64,000 nt of DNA, taken from NCBI RefSeq assembly GCF_003596405.1, contig NZ_QYUR01000002.1:2124501-2188500 (forward strand). Direction: 5' to 3'. This document shows positions 35,727 through 46,017 of this stretch, one piece after another (positions within the stretch are counted from its first letter, which is position 1; the number at the start of each line of letters is the position of its first letter). The notes under the pieces were generated by a model, which had not been told where the DNA came from, did no database searches, and worked only from the letters and a program-made list of their open reading frames with translations. The translations under genes were made by a program, and so were the position numbers. Source of the DNA: Pseudomonas cavernicola. Its GTDB lineage: Bacteria > Pseudomonadota > Gammaproteobacteria > Pseudomonadales > Pseudomonadaceae.

Positions 35727-36802
35727 CTATGGTGGCGGGGGTAGTCCACGGGCTTGCTTCACGCCCCGCCAAATGCTGTCGACAGCTTGCTTTTGCTCTG
35801 CAGAAAGCTTTTCCAGGAAATATAGGCGGCGTCGCTCCGCTTGATTAGGTACCAGCATTGGCTGCTCCCTGGCCAGCTGTACCATTTCCGGAGACTTGCT
35901 CGACAACGGCGAATAGAACTGAGTTGCAAGCGAGTTGCTCACAGAGTTTTTAGGCTGCATCAGATAGTCGATAAAGCGATATGCGAGCTCGGGATGCGGT
36001 GCATTGGCTGGGATGGCCAGGCTGTCGATAAACACCAAAGCCCCCTCTTGAGGAATATAGTAATGCAACGAAGGATTGGCCTTGGCGGCAGTCAAAGCAT
36101 GCCCCACCCACGCCATGGCCACGCACAACCGCCCAGAGGAAAGGTCCTCGATATAACGTTCATTATTCAGCGAGCTTGTCCGCCCCCTAACTCCAACAGC
36201 GGCTTGCCTGCATGTGCAATCTGTCGCTCACTGCTGCGACTCAGGTTCTTACCCCGGTAGTTCAACCACAGCGATACCGTCTCTTCAGGAGCATCAAGCC
36301 AACCAATCCCACACCCCTCAAGGCGGGCACTTTGGCTTTGATCGAACAACACCCCCCAGCTGTTAGGCAAGGGGCCACCAAACGCAGGCTCGGCAAGTTT
36401 TTGGTTAACTGCCAGACCAACAGTTCCCCACAGATAGGGCGCCGCATAGCGATTAGCCGAGTTGAGTCCGGCCAGCAATGCCAACAAATTCGGGTCGACG
36501 TTAGCGTGTTGTGGTAACTGACGAAAATCCAACGCTTGTAGGCGTTTATTGGTAATCAGACCAGCAAGCTGAAAGTGCGACGGCACCACTACATCGATAA
36601 GGTCGCCGCGCGCCAGGGCCTGATTGAGTTCTTCCGCGGTAGTAAACGTCTGGTAATCAACCCGTACACCTGTCTCGCGCTGGAAGTTCTCTAGTACTGT
36701 GGGGTCGATATAGTTCTTCCAGGTTTTGAACCGCAACACTTCTTGCGCCTGAGCCTGAAACACAACTGCACTCAACACAATCAGCCAAGCCAAACGTGCC
36801 AT
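35727..36802 (-). pseudogene. PotF/PotD-like polyamine-binding protein, frameshifted
   Basis: The N-terminal part starts at 36802 with a signal peptide (MARLAWLIVLSAVVFQAQAQ) and EVLRFKTWKNYIDPTVLENF, then DVVVPSHFQLAGL and WGTVGLAVNQKL. It runs into a stop at 36167. The C-terminal part (LCVAMAWVGHAL, YYIPQEGALVFIDSLAIPANAPH) lies in another frame. One lesion near a G-run (about 36179-36186) would explain the split, so either the gene is broken or the base count is wrong. The ligand would have been a polyamine-like compound. Confidence 0.78.
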
Positions 36803-36907
36803 CGACGCTCTCCAAGAATCGTAGATTGAAAGGTACCCGTAGCCCTGGAAACAGTTGGCCAACCGCTCACATTGTGTAGCGAAGCCCCGTGCCGGAGCCA
36901 CGCTCCA

Positions 36908-38095
36908 TCAGCCCAGTGTCACGCGATTACGCCCAGCTTGCTTGGCTTGGTAAAGCAACGCATCAGAGCGCTGATACAGCGATTCATTACTATCATCAGG
37001 CATAGCCATGATGGCACCGATACTAGCTGTCAGATGGCTCGCTGTAGGCGAGGTCGCGTGGGGGATGTGCAGTGCCGCCAGCGCTGCCTGCAATTGCTTG
37101 GTCAACTCGCTCACCTGTACCTTCTCGGTTGCATAAAGCAGTAAGGCGAACTCCTCGCCACCGACTCGTACGGCCATGTCCATAGGTCTGCGGGCAAAGC
37201 CTTGCAGCGCCTGGCCCACACGTTGCAACGCCTGATCGCCGGCCGGATGACCGTAGGTGTCGTTGAACAGCTTGAAGTGATCGATATCGATCATGACCAA
37301 TGCCAACCCGACGCCTTCGCGCCGGGTCTGGCGCAGCACCGTTTCCAGATGCAGGCTAAAGCTGCGCCGATTGTTCAGCCCCGTCAGTGGATCGTGGTTT
37401 GCTTGCCAACTGAGCAGGTGCCGTAGAAGAAACTGCTCGCGCTGCACATGTTCGCGTATATATCCACCGACAGCGCCCACCAGCACGGCTAAGAGAAGCA
37501 TGCATGTCAGGCGAATGTGGTCTTCATGCATCTCGCCCTGCAACATCATCAACCCTATCAGGATGGTGATCAGGCTGACGGATAGCGCCACCAGGATGCT
37601 GCCGTAGAAAGATAGCCCAAGAGGGAAAAAGATCGCGATGATCAGAAGCAGCTGCACGCTGTCCGAAAGCGCTACCCCTTCGAGCCTATAGAGCACAACC
37701 AGTAACGCCGTGCCGACGCCAATGCTGAAGAGTGTAAAGGCTGCGGCCTTTGCTGCGTACTTGGTCATACGCCCGGCAAACATCTGAATCGCGAGCATGG
37801 CGAGGGCCAGCATGATCGACCAACGAATCAGTACAACCATCCAGATGTTGCTGTTGTAGTTGGGAAAACCCTGCAGCAGTTGCAACCGTGTGATATCCAC
37901 AACCGCAAACAAAATCCAGATCGCCAAGGCCAGGAGTATTGCGAGTTTTTGATAGCGCGCCTGTGTTTCGCTCATATGCTGGCGGTACTCGCGCTCCAAC
38001 GGAGGACTAAAGCGTAACCAGTGGAAGCCTTGGAACAATTGCCTGGAATAGACGTTGTCAGGAATGCTCTGAATCTCCACAGGGTCTAAAAGCAT
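36908..38095 (-). CDS. Membrane-bound diguanylate cyclase (GGDEF)
   Basis: A 395-residue protein. Five or six membrane segments (about 60-230) precede a GGDEF domain beginning near HDPLTGLNNRRSF. The catalytic signature is RVGGEEFALLL, and RPMD five residues ahead of GGEEF forms an RxxD inhibitory site. It should make cyclic di-GMP in response to a membrane signal and repress itself by product binding. A strong AGGGAGGAATT precedes the ATG at 38095; the longer frame from 38128 has none. Confidence 0.9.
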   Translation of the reverse strand: MLLDPVEIQSIPDNVYSRQLFQGFHWLRFSPPLEREYRQHMSETQARYQKLAILLALAIWILFAVVDITRLQLLQGFPNYNSNIWMVVLIRWSIMLALAMLAIQMFAGRMTKYAAKAAAFTLFSIGVGTALLVVLYRLEGVALSDSVQLLLIIAIFFPLGLSFYGSILVALSVSLITILIGLMMLQGEMHEDHIRLTCMLLLAVLVGAVGGYIREHVQREQFLLRHLLSWQANHDPLTGLNNRRSFSLHLETVLRQTRREGVGLALVMIDIDHFKLFNDTYGHPAGDQALQRVGQALQGFARRPMDMAVRVGGEEFALLLYATEKVQVSELTKQLQAALAALHIPHATSPTASHLTASIGAIMAMPDDSNESLYQRSDALLYQAKQAGRNRVTLG

Positions 38096-38301
38096 GGAAT
38101 TCCTCCCTGACCCTTGAGCAGATACCACTTCGTTATCTCAAATCGGCTCATGAGGGATTACCCTCGGCCTCTGCGCAACCGTTGAGAGATTATCTTCTTG
38201 AAGTAGGTCGGTTTCATTGGACCACTACATTGGCTTCTTTGCTGGTATGAAAAGTAAATCTAGGATTAGCGAGGCCAGTTGGGGCTGGCCTCACGTCAGG
38301 C

Positions 38302-38685
38302 TTAGGCTGGTTTGAAGCAGTAGGCGGCCAGCTTGTTGCCGTCGAGATCACGGGCATAGGCGGCATAGGCGTGCGGTGCCCAATCGCGTGGACCGGGTTG
38401 GCCTTCGTCCTTACCTCCGGCAGCCAGTGCAGCGGCATGGAAAGCATCGATCGCGGCACGATCTGGCGCCTCGAAGCTGACGGTGACGCCGTTACCGACG
38501 CTGGCGGGCGCACCGTTGGCCGGTTTCAGGACGAAGAAAGACGGTGCGTTCTCGCCCCAGATCGAGCCGTTCTCGCCCAGATCTGCGATACGTTTGTGGC
38601 CCAGCTTGCCCAGTACATTGTCGTAAAAGCTGCGGGCTTTGTGCAGGTCGTTGGTGCCGACTGTAACGTGAGTAAAGACGCTCAT
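38302..38685 (-). CDS. VOC superfamily protein
   Basis: A 127-residue glyoxalase-fold protein: FTHVTVGTNDLHKARSFYDNVLGKLG, later VTVSFEAPDRAAIDAFHAAALAAGG and YAAYARDLDGNKLAAYCFKP. It resembles the small VOC proteins of unknown substrate that are common in Pseudomonas. AAGGAGAA precedes the ATG. It lies 93 bp downstream of the FrmA gene on the same strand. Confidence 0.82.
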   Translation of the reverse strand: MSVFTHVTVGTNDLHKARSFYDNVLGKLGHKRIADLGENGSIWGENAPSFFVLKPANGAPASVGNGVTVSFEAPDRAAIDAFHAAALAAGGKDEGQPGPRDWAPHAYAAYARDLDGNKLAAYCFKPA

Positions 38686-38778
38686 TTGATAGTTCTCCTT
38701 GATAAGAACGAGGTGGGTTGGCGTTGCTGATCCGCCAGGGCAGGATGCGTCCTGACAGCCATCACTGGGTCTACTGAC

Positions 38779-39909
<1,131 letters not shown>

Positions 39910-40024
39910 TCATTGCAATGGAAATTCTTTCCGCTAGCCCATCGGCGCCGAGCACCTGGGCGTACAAGCATTGCTACTCGTGCGTCATGGGCCGGGCCTG
40001 TTCATCGGGGGTCTCAGCCAGGGC

Positions 40025-41350
40025 TTAGAGCCCAAGCTCGTGGCGCGGCCGGGTCAGAGTGTCGATCAGCGCGTACATGATCTTTTTCGCGCAGGGGATC
40101 AGATCTGGAATGTAGGTCGCGCCCATCCCGCCCAGGCCCTCGGTGACCGGTAGCGGTGCCCCCTCGGCCGGCCACGGCCAGCCGATCCTCGCGGTGGGGA
40201 TGCCAAAGCGGCGCAAGGCGGCGCCGTCGGTCTGCCCACCGAGCAGATCAGGCTCACCATGCGGGCGCCGCTCGATATGTTCCCAGCCGCGTTGGCACGA
40301 CTGGACGATCCAGTTCTGCGCATCTGTTGTGCCGCCGGGCACCGAGCCGTACATCTCCCAGTCAAGTACCAGCTCTGGGCGCTGCGCCTCCAGCTCGCGG
40401 ACGAACGCGGCGAATTGCGCTTTGACCGCTCCCGGGCTGGTGCGTGGGTTGATCCGCACGTCGAAGAAAATCTCGGTGACAGCCGACGGAAAGGCCGGGC
40501 GCTCCGGATCGCCGCCGCGCACCCCGGCGATCCAGCCGTGTGGCTTGACCTGCCCAGAGGTGTTGCGCTCGGCATATTCGATGATCCATTGCTCAAGATC
40601 CTGGATCACCGTCGCCGCCGGCACAACCGAGCTGCGAAACCCGGGAGTGCCGCGCGGAACCCCGGCATAGCCAAGGGTGCCGTGGACGCGCAGCTTGAAC
40701 CAGCCCATGCCAGGCTCTTCGTGGTAAACCCAGTTCCATGGCTTCATTACCACTGCGAAGTCGGGCGCAGCACCACGGCTCAGCAGATGAATCACACCGT
40801 TGGACATCCCGGAATGCTGGCGCGCAGAGAGGTCGACTGGCATGCCCCCGTCTGCCATGCCGACGAGAAGGTCGCCGATCAGCGGCACCTCGGCCTCGAT
40901 CAGCGCGGTGGCGACTTCAGTCAGGGTGGCGACCATAGCTTTCGGGTTGGAGGAACCAAGGCCGAAAACCCAGTCGTCGACCATCTGCGCGGACGGCTGC
41001 ATGTCCACCTCAGAGGCGTCACCGGTGAGGAGCTTCTCGGTCTTGTCGCACTCCAGGTGGGTGTCGATCGGTGCATAGAGCAGCACGCTGGCACCGCCAC
41101 CACTCCCCCGCATCTCGGCCAGCACATTGCCGCTGGTGAAGCTCATCGGCTGATAGCGCGCCGCCATGCCGATCTTCTCGAGGTAGCCCACCATGTGCTC
41201 ACTGGCCGCACGCGCCGCGCCAGTCGGGCTGTGAATGTCGGTGATCGCAAGCAGCAGGTTTTGCAGGCGTTCCGGGTCGATCTTGGCGCAAGCCTGTTCG
41301 TACCATTTCATTTGTTCGGCGGAAAAGGCGATGGGCGTGGTCGGTTGCAT
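40025..41350 (-). CDS. M20-fold hydrolase with altered metal-binding motifs
   Basis: A 441-residue protein with the overall M20 peptidase/deacylase layout, including VLLYAPIDTHLE, GLGSSNPKAM, a dimerisation domain with LRVHGTLGYAGVPRGTPGFRSS, and GEPDLLGGQTDGAALRRFGIPTARIGWP near the end. The usual His of GHxDT is Pro (APIDTH) and the usual Asp of GxSDxKG is Asn, so two standard zinc ligands are missing. A known M20 subgroup has this APIDT/SNPK pattern. GAGGAGT precedes the ATG at 41350. It lies 10 bp after the reductase at 41361 and is likely in its operon. Confidence 0.82.
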   Translation of the reverse strand: MQPTTPIAFSAEQMKWYEQACAKIDPERLQNLLLAITDIHSPTGAARAASEHMVGYLEKIGMAARYQPMSFTSGNVLAEMRGSGGGASVLLYAPIDTHLECDKTEKLLTGDASEVDMQPSAQMVDDWVFGLGSSNPKAMVATLTEVATALIEAEVPLIGDLLVGMADGGMPVDLSARQHSGMSNGVIHLLSRGAAPDFAVVMKPWNWVYHEEPGMGWFKLRVHGTLGYAGVPRGTPGFRSSVVPAATVIQDLEQWIIEYAERNTSGQVKPHGWIAGVRGGDPERPAFPSAVTEIFFDVRINPRTSPGAVKAQFAAFVRELEAQRPELVLDWEMYGSVPGGTTDAQNWIVQSCQRGWEHIERRPHGEPDLLGGQTDGAALRRFGIPTARIGWPWPAEGAPLPVTEGLGGMGATYIPDLIPCAKKIMYALIDTLTRPRHELGL

Positions 41351-41360
41351 GACGGACTCC

Positions 41361-42389
41361 TCAGTTACTGGCCACAAACTGTTCGGCAAAGATGTTGGCG
41401 GGGTCGACACCCAACTCGATCAGGCGCGCGGTAGCGGCGTCGATCATCGGTTGCGGGCCGCACAGGTAGGCAACGGTCTCGGGACTGGTGACGTCCTCGG
41501 CACGCAGGGCGCTGACCGGGCTGCCGTGATGCAACCCCGGGCCTGGCTCGCGGTCGACGCAGATGCGCGCCTCAAGGGTCGGCAGCCACTGCTGGCGCAG
41601 CTCGATGTCGTCGAGGCAAAACAGCGCGTCCGGGATGGCGCAGCCGAAGCTCAACAGCATCGGCGGCTTGCGCCCGCTGCCTTGGTGCAGGGCATCGATC
41701 ATCGACAGGATCGGCGCGAGACCAGTGCCGCCGGCGACGAAAATATGCGGCGCGCGCCTCTTCTCCTCGCGCAGGAAGAAGGCTCCGTAGGGACCGCTTA
41801 GAGTTAGCACATCCTCACTGTTAGCCTTCTCTTCCAAGTATCCAGACATGGCACCGCCCGGCAGTAGCCGGACCAAGAACTCCAGCTTGGGAAGAACAAC
41901 TGCCGTACTCGACGGCGAGTAGCTGCGGACCGCGCCATATCCAGGCACTTCGATCTGCATGAACTGGCCAGGACGGAATTCCAACCAATCGCCTTCCGCC
42001 AGCTCCAAGGTCAGGCGCATTACGTTGCTAGCGATGCGCTCGATAGAGTCGACGAAGGCATGTGCCTCGCGGGCCGCGCTAGAGCCGACCTCGCTACCGT
42101 AGTCCAGCTCGAAGGTGCAGTCCGACTGCGCCTGACACAAGCACAGCAGGCGCTGACCGGCGGCATATTCGCTGGCTAGCAAGGTGGAGCTGGCTCCAGG
42201 TCGGGTGACCGCGTCACCTTCGGACAAATGCGCGATGCAACTGGAACAACTGCCCGACTGGCACTGGTACAGCAGAGGAACTTCCGCCGCGAGCGCGGCA
42301 TCGAGAATGCTGTTTTTGGCGGCGACGCTGAAACTGCGGCTGACGCCATCAGCGAAGTTCAGGGTGACCTGATGAATCTGCTCTTTCAT
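41361..42389 (-). CDS. Ferredoxin-flavin oxygenase reductase (OxoR/BenC-like)
   Basis: A 342-residue class IB/III reductase. The N-terminal chloroplast-type 2Fe-2S domain has Cys43, Cys48 and Cys51 (CQSGSCSSC) and a fourth Cys in LLCLCQAQ. It is followed by an FAD domain (VRSYSPSS) and an NADH domain (GGTGLAPILSM, CGPQPMIDA). This is the layout and length of the reductase of 2-oxo-1,2-dihydroquinoline 8-monooxygenase and benzoate-type oxygenases. No oxygenase is adjacent; the Rieske oxygenase at 57131, about 15 kb away and under the same type of promoter, is the likely partner. A truncated copy of its first residues lies at 43093. Confidence 0.88.
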   Translation of the reverse strand: MKEQIHQVTLNFADGVSRSFSVAAKNSILDAALAAEVPLLYQCQSGSCSSCIAHLSEGDAVTRPGASSTLLASEYAAGQRLLCLCQAQSDCTFELDYGSEVGSSAAREAHAFVDSIERIASNVMRLTLELAEGDWLEFRPGQFMQIEVPGYGAVRSYSPSSTAVVLPKLEFLVRLLPGGAMSGYLEEKANSEDVLTLSGPYGAFFLREEKRRAPHIFVAGGTGLAPILSMIDALHQGSGRKPPMLLSFGCAIPDALFCLDDIELRQQWLPTLEARICVDREPGPGLHHGSPVSALRAEDVTSPETVAYLCGPQPMIDAATARLIELGVDPANIFAEQFVASN

Positions 42390-42473
42390 ATCCTGACGAC
42401 TCCAAATCGGGCATCGGTTGTCAGCGTCCGTAGCTGGCTTGGTTCGAATCGACGGGAGGCACTCACCCGGCGA

Positions 42474-42575
42474 TTACGCTCATGGCCCAATCATAGAAAG
42501 CACTCCTGGGAGCGGCACTCCCATGGACTACGGCCTTATCCCGGCAGCGCAAAATCCTGATCTGGAACAAGCTTC
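42474..42575. repeat. Left arm of a large imperfect inverted duplication (right arm about 42940-43045)
   Basis: The promoter region of the reductase at 41361 is repeated in inverse orientation at 42940-43045. Shared blocks include ATCATAGAAAGCAC, GGCACTCCCATGGACTACG and CTTATCCCG followed by a GCGCAAAAT-like block. The 42390-43092 stretch has no intact gene; the spacer between the arms shows nothing recognisable. Each arm contains one XylS-type site. Confidence 0.75.
42517..42551 (-). promoter_or_regulatory. XylS/AraC-type direct repeat, site A
   Basis: On the minus strand TGCGCTGCCGGGATAA (42551-42536) is followed 20 bases on by a second half GTAG-N6-GGAGT, then by TGCTTTCTATGAT (about 42502-42490) near the expected promoter. 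The first half fits TGCA-N6-GGNTA, the XylS half site, with one change. It is 128 bp or more upstream of the OxoR-like reductase. Confidence 0.7.
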
Positions 42576-42956
42576 CGCGAAACGCGGAGCAGGCACCGAG
42601 AGCGGCAGCCTGCAACCCAGTCGCCGTGACAAGAGACAAGCGAGGCTTATATGGAGCAGTCAGCGGAAACGTTCAGGCTGGGGCATGTAGCCTTTCTCGA
42701 GCCTGCCGTCGAGAGACCGACTCCATAGGCATGACGAACACCGTTTCGCTAGTCGACCCAGGTAATTAGATGACGGAATGCATCGGCGCCGGCGTAGTTC
42801 AAAGTGACACCGCTCGATCTGGCTACCCAGTGCAGCTCTCTCGCCAACAGGTGATGGATCTTTTCTGCGCCTCGCGCATACATCGACGGCGCTGACGGGC
42901 CTCCCGTGCACTGATCTCCGCCGATTCTCGCAAGGCATTACCCAAACCAGAATTTT

Positions 42957-42991
42957 GCACTATCGGGATAAGGACGTAGTCCATGGGAGTG
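42957..42991 (+). promoter_or_regulatory. XylS/AraC-type direct repeat, site B
   Basis: TGCACTATCGGGATAA (42957-42972) is an exact TGCA-N6-GGNTA half site, with a second half GTAG-N6-GGAGT 20 bases later and TGCTTTCTATGAT at 43007-43019. It drives the truncated reductase copy and then the VanA-like gene at 43327. Confidence 0.72.
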
Positions 42992-43092
42992 CCACCCCTA
43001 GGGTGTGCTTTCTATGATCGGACCACGAACGTAATCATGGATGGAGGCGTCCTGCCGGATCGAGCCGAGCCTGTTACGGAAGCCACCAGCAT

Positions 43093-43284
43093 ATGAAAGA
43101 GCAGTTACACCGGATCACCTTGAACTTTTCCGATGGCGTCAGCCGCTGTTTCAGCACTGCTGCCATAAGCAGCATTCTCGATGCTGCGCTGGTGACGGGA
43201 GTCTGCCCTTTCGACAACTATCGCGCTACGAAATATGTGGTCGAAGTGCCTTGTTATACGAAGAAATTGATTGCCAGGCGATGA
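43093..43284 (+). pseudogene. Truncated duplicate of the oxygenase reductase N terminus
   Basis: The first 33 residues (MKEQLHRITLNFSDGVSRC then FSTAAISSILDAAL) match the start of the reductase at 41361 almost position for position. After residue 35 the sequence diverges, has no 2Fe-2S cysteines and ends at 63 residues. It marks the far end of the inverted duplication: promoter and gene start were copied, then cut, and the VanA-like gene now follows 42 bp downstream. Confidence 0.8.
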
Positions 43285-43326
43285 ATGACTTGGGCTTTGG
43301 TTTTAAATAAAAAGAGGAGAGCCAAC

Positions 43327-44430
43327 ATGTATGTAAATAACTCGTGGTATGTTGCCGCCACGCCAAATGAGTTGGCCAATGGAAATATACTGGCTCGTAC
43401 GATACTGGGCCATAAAATTGCACTATTCAAAACCGAGAACGGCCAGTATGCCGCGGTACGAGATGCATGCATCCACCGTCAGGCGCCGTTGTCGCTCGGG
43501 CATATTGTCGGAGAAACCATACAATGTGGTTATCACGGCGCCCGCTTCGGGACCGATGGGCGATGCACGCATGTGCCGGGCCAGGATGTGATCTCGCCGA
43601 AAGCGCTGGTGCGTAGTTTCCCAGTTTGCGAACGGCATGGATTCATTTGGATCTGGATGGGTGATCCGGAACTTGCGGTAGATGAAAGCACCATCCCCAA
43701 GAACCTTGCCTTGCTCGACGCTAAGCCTGAAATGCGCAGCTGTAGTGGTTTGTTCGAGTCGATGCGGGCAAATTATCGACTGCTGAACGACAATCTTTTC
43801 GACATTACTCACGCCGAGTTCGTTCACCCGGAATCCTTTGGCGGCGAGGAAGTCCGTTTCTATCGTAACGCCCATCAGGGAAGCGAACCGATCGACCGGG
43901 GTCTTACTTATGAGATCAAGGAACGTTCGATTCACTTTCGAACCCACGCGGATAGTTTGGGCGACGAAGGTGCGCCGCTATGGCGCATCATGATGGCGCA
44001 GGCCCGAAACATAGAGTCTTGGACGGGGCCTCTGGATTTTACAATGGAAGTTAGCTGGCATGCGCCGTGCTACACCTCGTTCCATATATATTTGCGGCCA
44101 GCAGGGCAGCCAGATGCAACACCAGTGGAGTTTCACGACTTTCATGCGGCCATCCCAGAAACCGCAAATTCGTCTCACTACTTCTATACTGTTGGAATAA
44201 ATTATGGCGACGAAAATACGCTATCTCATTTAGCAGAAGAAACTAGAAACGTATTTAAACAAGACATCATTTTATTAGAGGCGCAGCAAGTCTCAGTTGG
44301 CGATCTCGACGTGCTCTCGGTCCCCCATGCATCATTCAGTGGTGATCGCCTTCAACTTGAGGGGCGCAAGATACTGGACAAACTCTTAAATAAAGAAAGG
44401 CAAGAGAAATCGATTGCCCAGGAGATTTGA
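43327..44430 (+). CDS. Rieske non-haem iron oxygenase, VanA-like
   Basis: A 367-residue terminal oxygenase. Rieske ligands are Cys48, His50, Cys67 and His70 (CIHRQAPLSLG and CGYHGARF). The iron site is in NDNLFDITHAEFVH with Asp159, His162 and His167. Similarity to vanillate-demethylase-type oxygenases suggests O- or N-demethylation or hydroxylation of an aromatic or heteroaromatic ring. AGGAGA precedes the ATG. Base composition is visibly richer in A+T than the flanks, a sign of recent transfer. Its reductase is at 45067. Confidence 0.9.
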   Translation: MYVNNSWYVAATPNELANGNILARTILGHKIALFKTENGQYAAVRDACIHRQAPLSLGHIVGETIQCGYHGARFGTDGRCTHVPGQDVISPKALVRSFPVCERHGFIWIWMGDPELAVDESTIPKNLALLDAKPEMRSCSGLFESMRANYRLLNDNLFDITHAEFVHPESFGGEEVRFYRNAHQGSEPIDRGLTYEIKERSIHFRTHADSLGDEGAPLWRIMMAQARNIESWTGPLDFTMEVSWHAPCYTSFHIYLRPAGQPDATPVEFHDFHAAIPETANSSHYFYTVGINYGDENTLSHLAEETRNVFKQDIILLEAQQVSVGDLDVLSVPHASFSGDRLQLEGRKILDKLLNKERQEKSIAQEI

Positions 44431-44432
44431 GC

Positions 44433-44828
44433 ATGTTTGTACTTTCTTTTCTATATCCGCGACCGAAAAACAGAGCATTCGATTACACCTATCATCGCAA
44501 TGTTCATCTGCCATTAGGGATCGGACTAGCTGCGCGCGACCTTAAGTTACAGCCAAAAATGGTCTGGATCGAAAGAATCGGCGAGGACGGTACTGCACCG
44601 CTGGAGAAATACGCGGCCATCGCGCATGTTCTATTCGAGACTCGCACTGAGCGGGATCTTTTCTCGACACTCTTTGAGCATGCCGATGCTGCCCGCAGGC
44701 TGAGCGTGGATTGGGAGTGCTATACAGAGGATCCACCGGAAGTCCGGTTGAGTGAGTGGACACTGGATGATGACATGCCAGGGTTAGTTAAGCGCTTCGA
44801 AAAAGAATTCATAGATTTACACATCTAA
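44433..44828 (+). CDS. EthD-like stress/dimeric alpha-beta barrel protein
   Basis: A 131-residue ferredoxin-like protein: FVLSFLYPRPKNRAFDYTYHRNVHLPLG at the start (EthD pattern, read in two parts), then VLFETRTERDLFSTLFEHADAA and a C-terminal helical tail. EthD proteins accompany oxygenase systems, where they seem needed for function or for product handling. The ATG at 44433 lies just after the VanA-like stop (44430), with AGGAG overlapping the preceding gene end; TTG 44427 is less likely. It separates the oxygenase from its reductase. Confidence 0.8.
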   Translation: MFVLSFLYPRPKNRAFDYTYHRNVHLPLGIGLAARDLKLQPKMVWIERIGEDGTAPLEKYAAIAHVLFETRTERDLFSTLFEHADAARRLSVDWECYTEDPPEVRLSEWTLDDDMPGLVKRFEKEFIDLHI

Positions 44829-45066
44829 GTGCCCCACACGGTTCATTGGTTAATGGAGTTGCTCTCGCAGGGCAGGCCACCGATGTGCCGTCTGGTAATA
44901 ATAATTTCCTGTTATCACGCTGGATTTTGATTCCGATCCGCAGTACGACAGTGTAATTCGCTGAAGTTGAACATCGACGCCGATTGCTGGTGTAAGTGCG
45001 TTACAACCTCGAATGACTAATCGTCAACGAGCAGCAAGCCGGCCCGAGTATGTTGTGAGGTGCCGT

Positions 45067-46017
45067 ATGCAAGTCCAAATTGTCCGTAAATTCGAAGCAG
45101 CGACCGATATCTTCGCGTTCGAACTCGCACGTCCTGATGGTATCGATCTGTCGGCCTTTTCTGCCGGCGCACATATCGATGTCCACCTCCAAGACGGCAT
45201 CGTTCGCCAGTATTCACTGTGTAACGACTCTTCCGAAAGACATCGCTATTTGATCGCGGTCTTACGCGATCCAAATTCGCGCGGTGGCTCGATTGCGATG
45301 CATGCTCTCAAAGAGGGCGAGTTGTTGGAGATTGGCGAACCAAAAAATCATTTTTCTCTTGCTAGCGACGCCGAGCATTCACTGCTACTGGCTGGAGGCA
45401 TCGGGGTTACGCCGATTCTGTGCATGGCCGAGACGCTCGCTGCTAAGGGGGTGTCGTTCGAGATGCATTACTGCGCGCGCGATGCATCGCGCATGGCGTT
45501 CCGTGAACGCCTCACCCATGGGGATCTTGCCAGATTCTCCAACCTGTACTTTGACGATGCCGGTGCCGCGTCCCGCATCGACCTTGCCGCTCTACTTGCG
45601 AGCCCGATTCCTGGCAAGCATCTGTATGTGTGTGGTCCTGGGGGCTTCATCATGGCTGTCCTGGAGGCGGCGAAAGCAGCCGGTTGGGACGACCACTGCA
45701 TCCATCGCGAATTCTTCGCGGCGGCGAGCCCGCCGCAGGCAAGCGACTCGCATACGTTTCAGGTCAAGTTGTCGAGCGATGGTCGAGTCATTGATGTACC
45801 GCGCGACAAGACTGTGGTCGAGGTATTGCTGGCGGCTGGCGTCGAGGTCCCGACTTCGTGCAGAGAGGGTGTGTGCGGGATGTGCCTCACACGTGTCCTT
45901 GCAGGCGAACCGGATCATAACGATTTTTATCTGAGCGATGACGAAAAGGCCTTGAACGACCAATTCTTGCCGTGTTGTTCACGTTCGAAGTCGCCGCTCC
46001 TTGTGCTGGATCTTTAA
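45067..46017 (+). CDS. Oxygenase reductase, VanB-like
   Basis: A 316-residue phthalate-dioxygenase-reductase class protein: FMN domain with RQYSLCNDSSERH, NAD domain with AGGIGVTPILCMAETL and CGPGGFIM, and the C-terminal 2Fe-2S domain CREGVCGMCLTRVLAGEPDHND plus Cys in FLPCCSRS. GAGGTG precedes the ATG at 45067. It supplies electrons to the VanA-like oxygenase. The 238-bp gap before it holds no gene. Confidence 0.92.
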   Translation: MQVQIVRKFEAATDIFAFELARPDGIDLSAFSAGAHIDVHLQDGIVRQYSLCNDSSERHRYLIAVLRDPNSRGGSIAMHALKEGELLEIGEPKNHFSLASDAEHSLLLAGGIGVTPILCMAETLAAKGVSFEMHYCARDASRMAFRERLTHGDLARFSNLYFDDAGAASRIDLAALLASPIPGKHLYVCGPGGFIMAVLEAAKAAGWDDHCIHREFFAAASPPQASDSHTFQVKLSSDGRVIDVPRDKTVVEVLLAAGVEVPTSCREGVCGMCLTRVLAGEPDHNDFYLSDDEKALNDQFLPCCSRSKSPLLVLDL

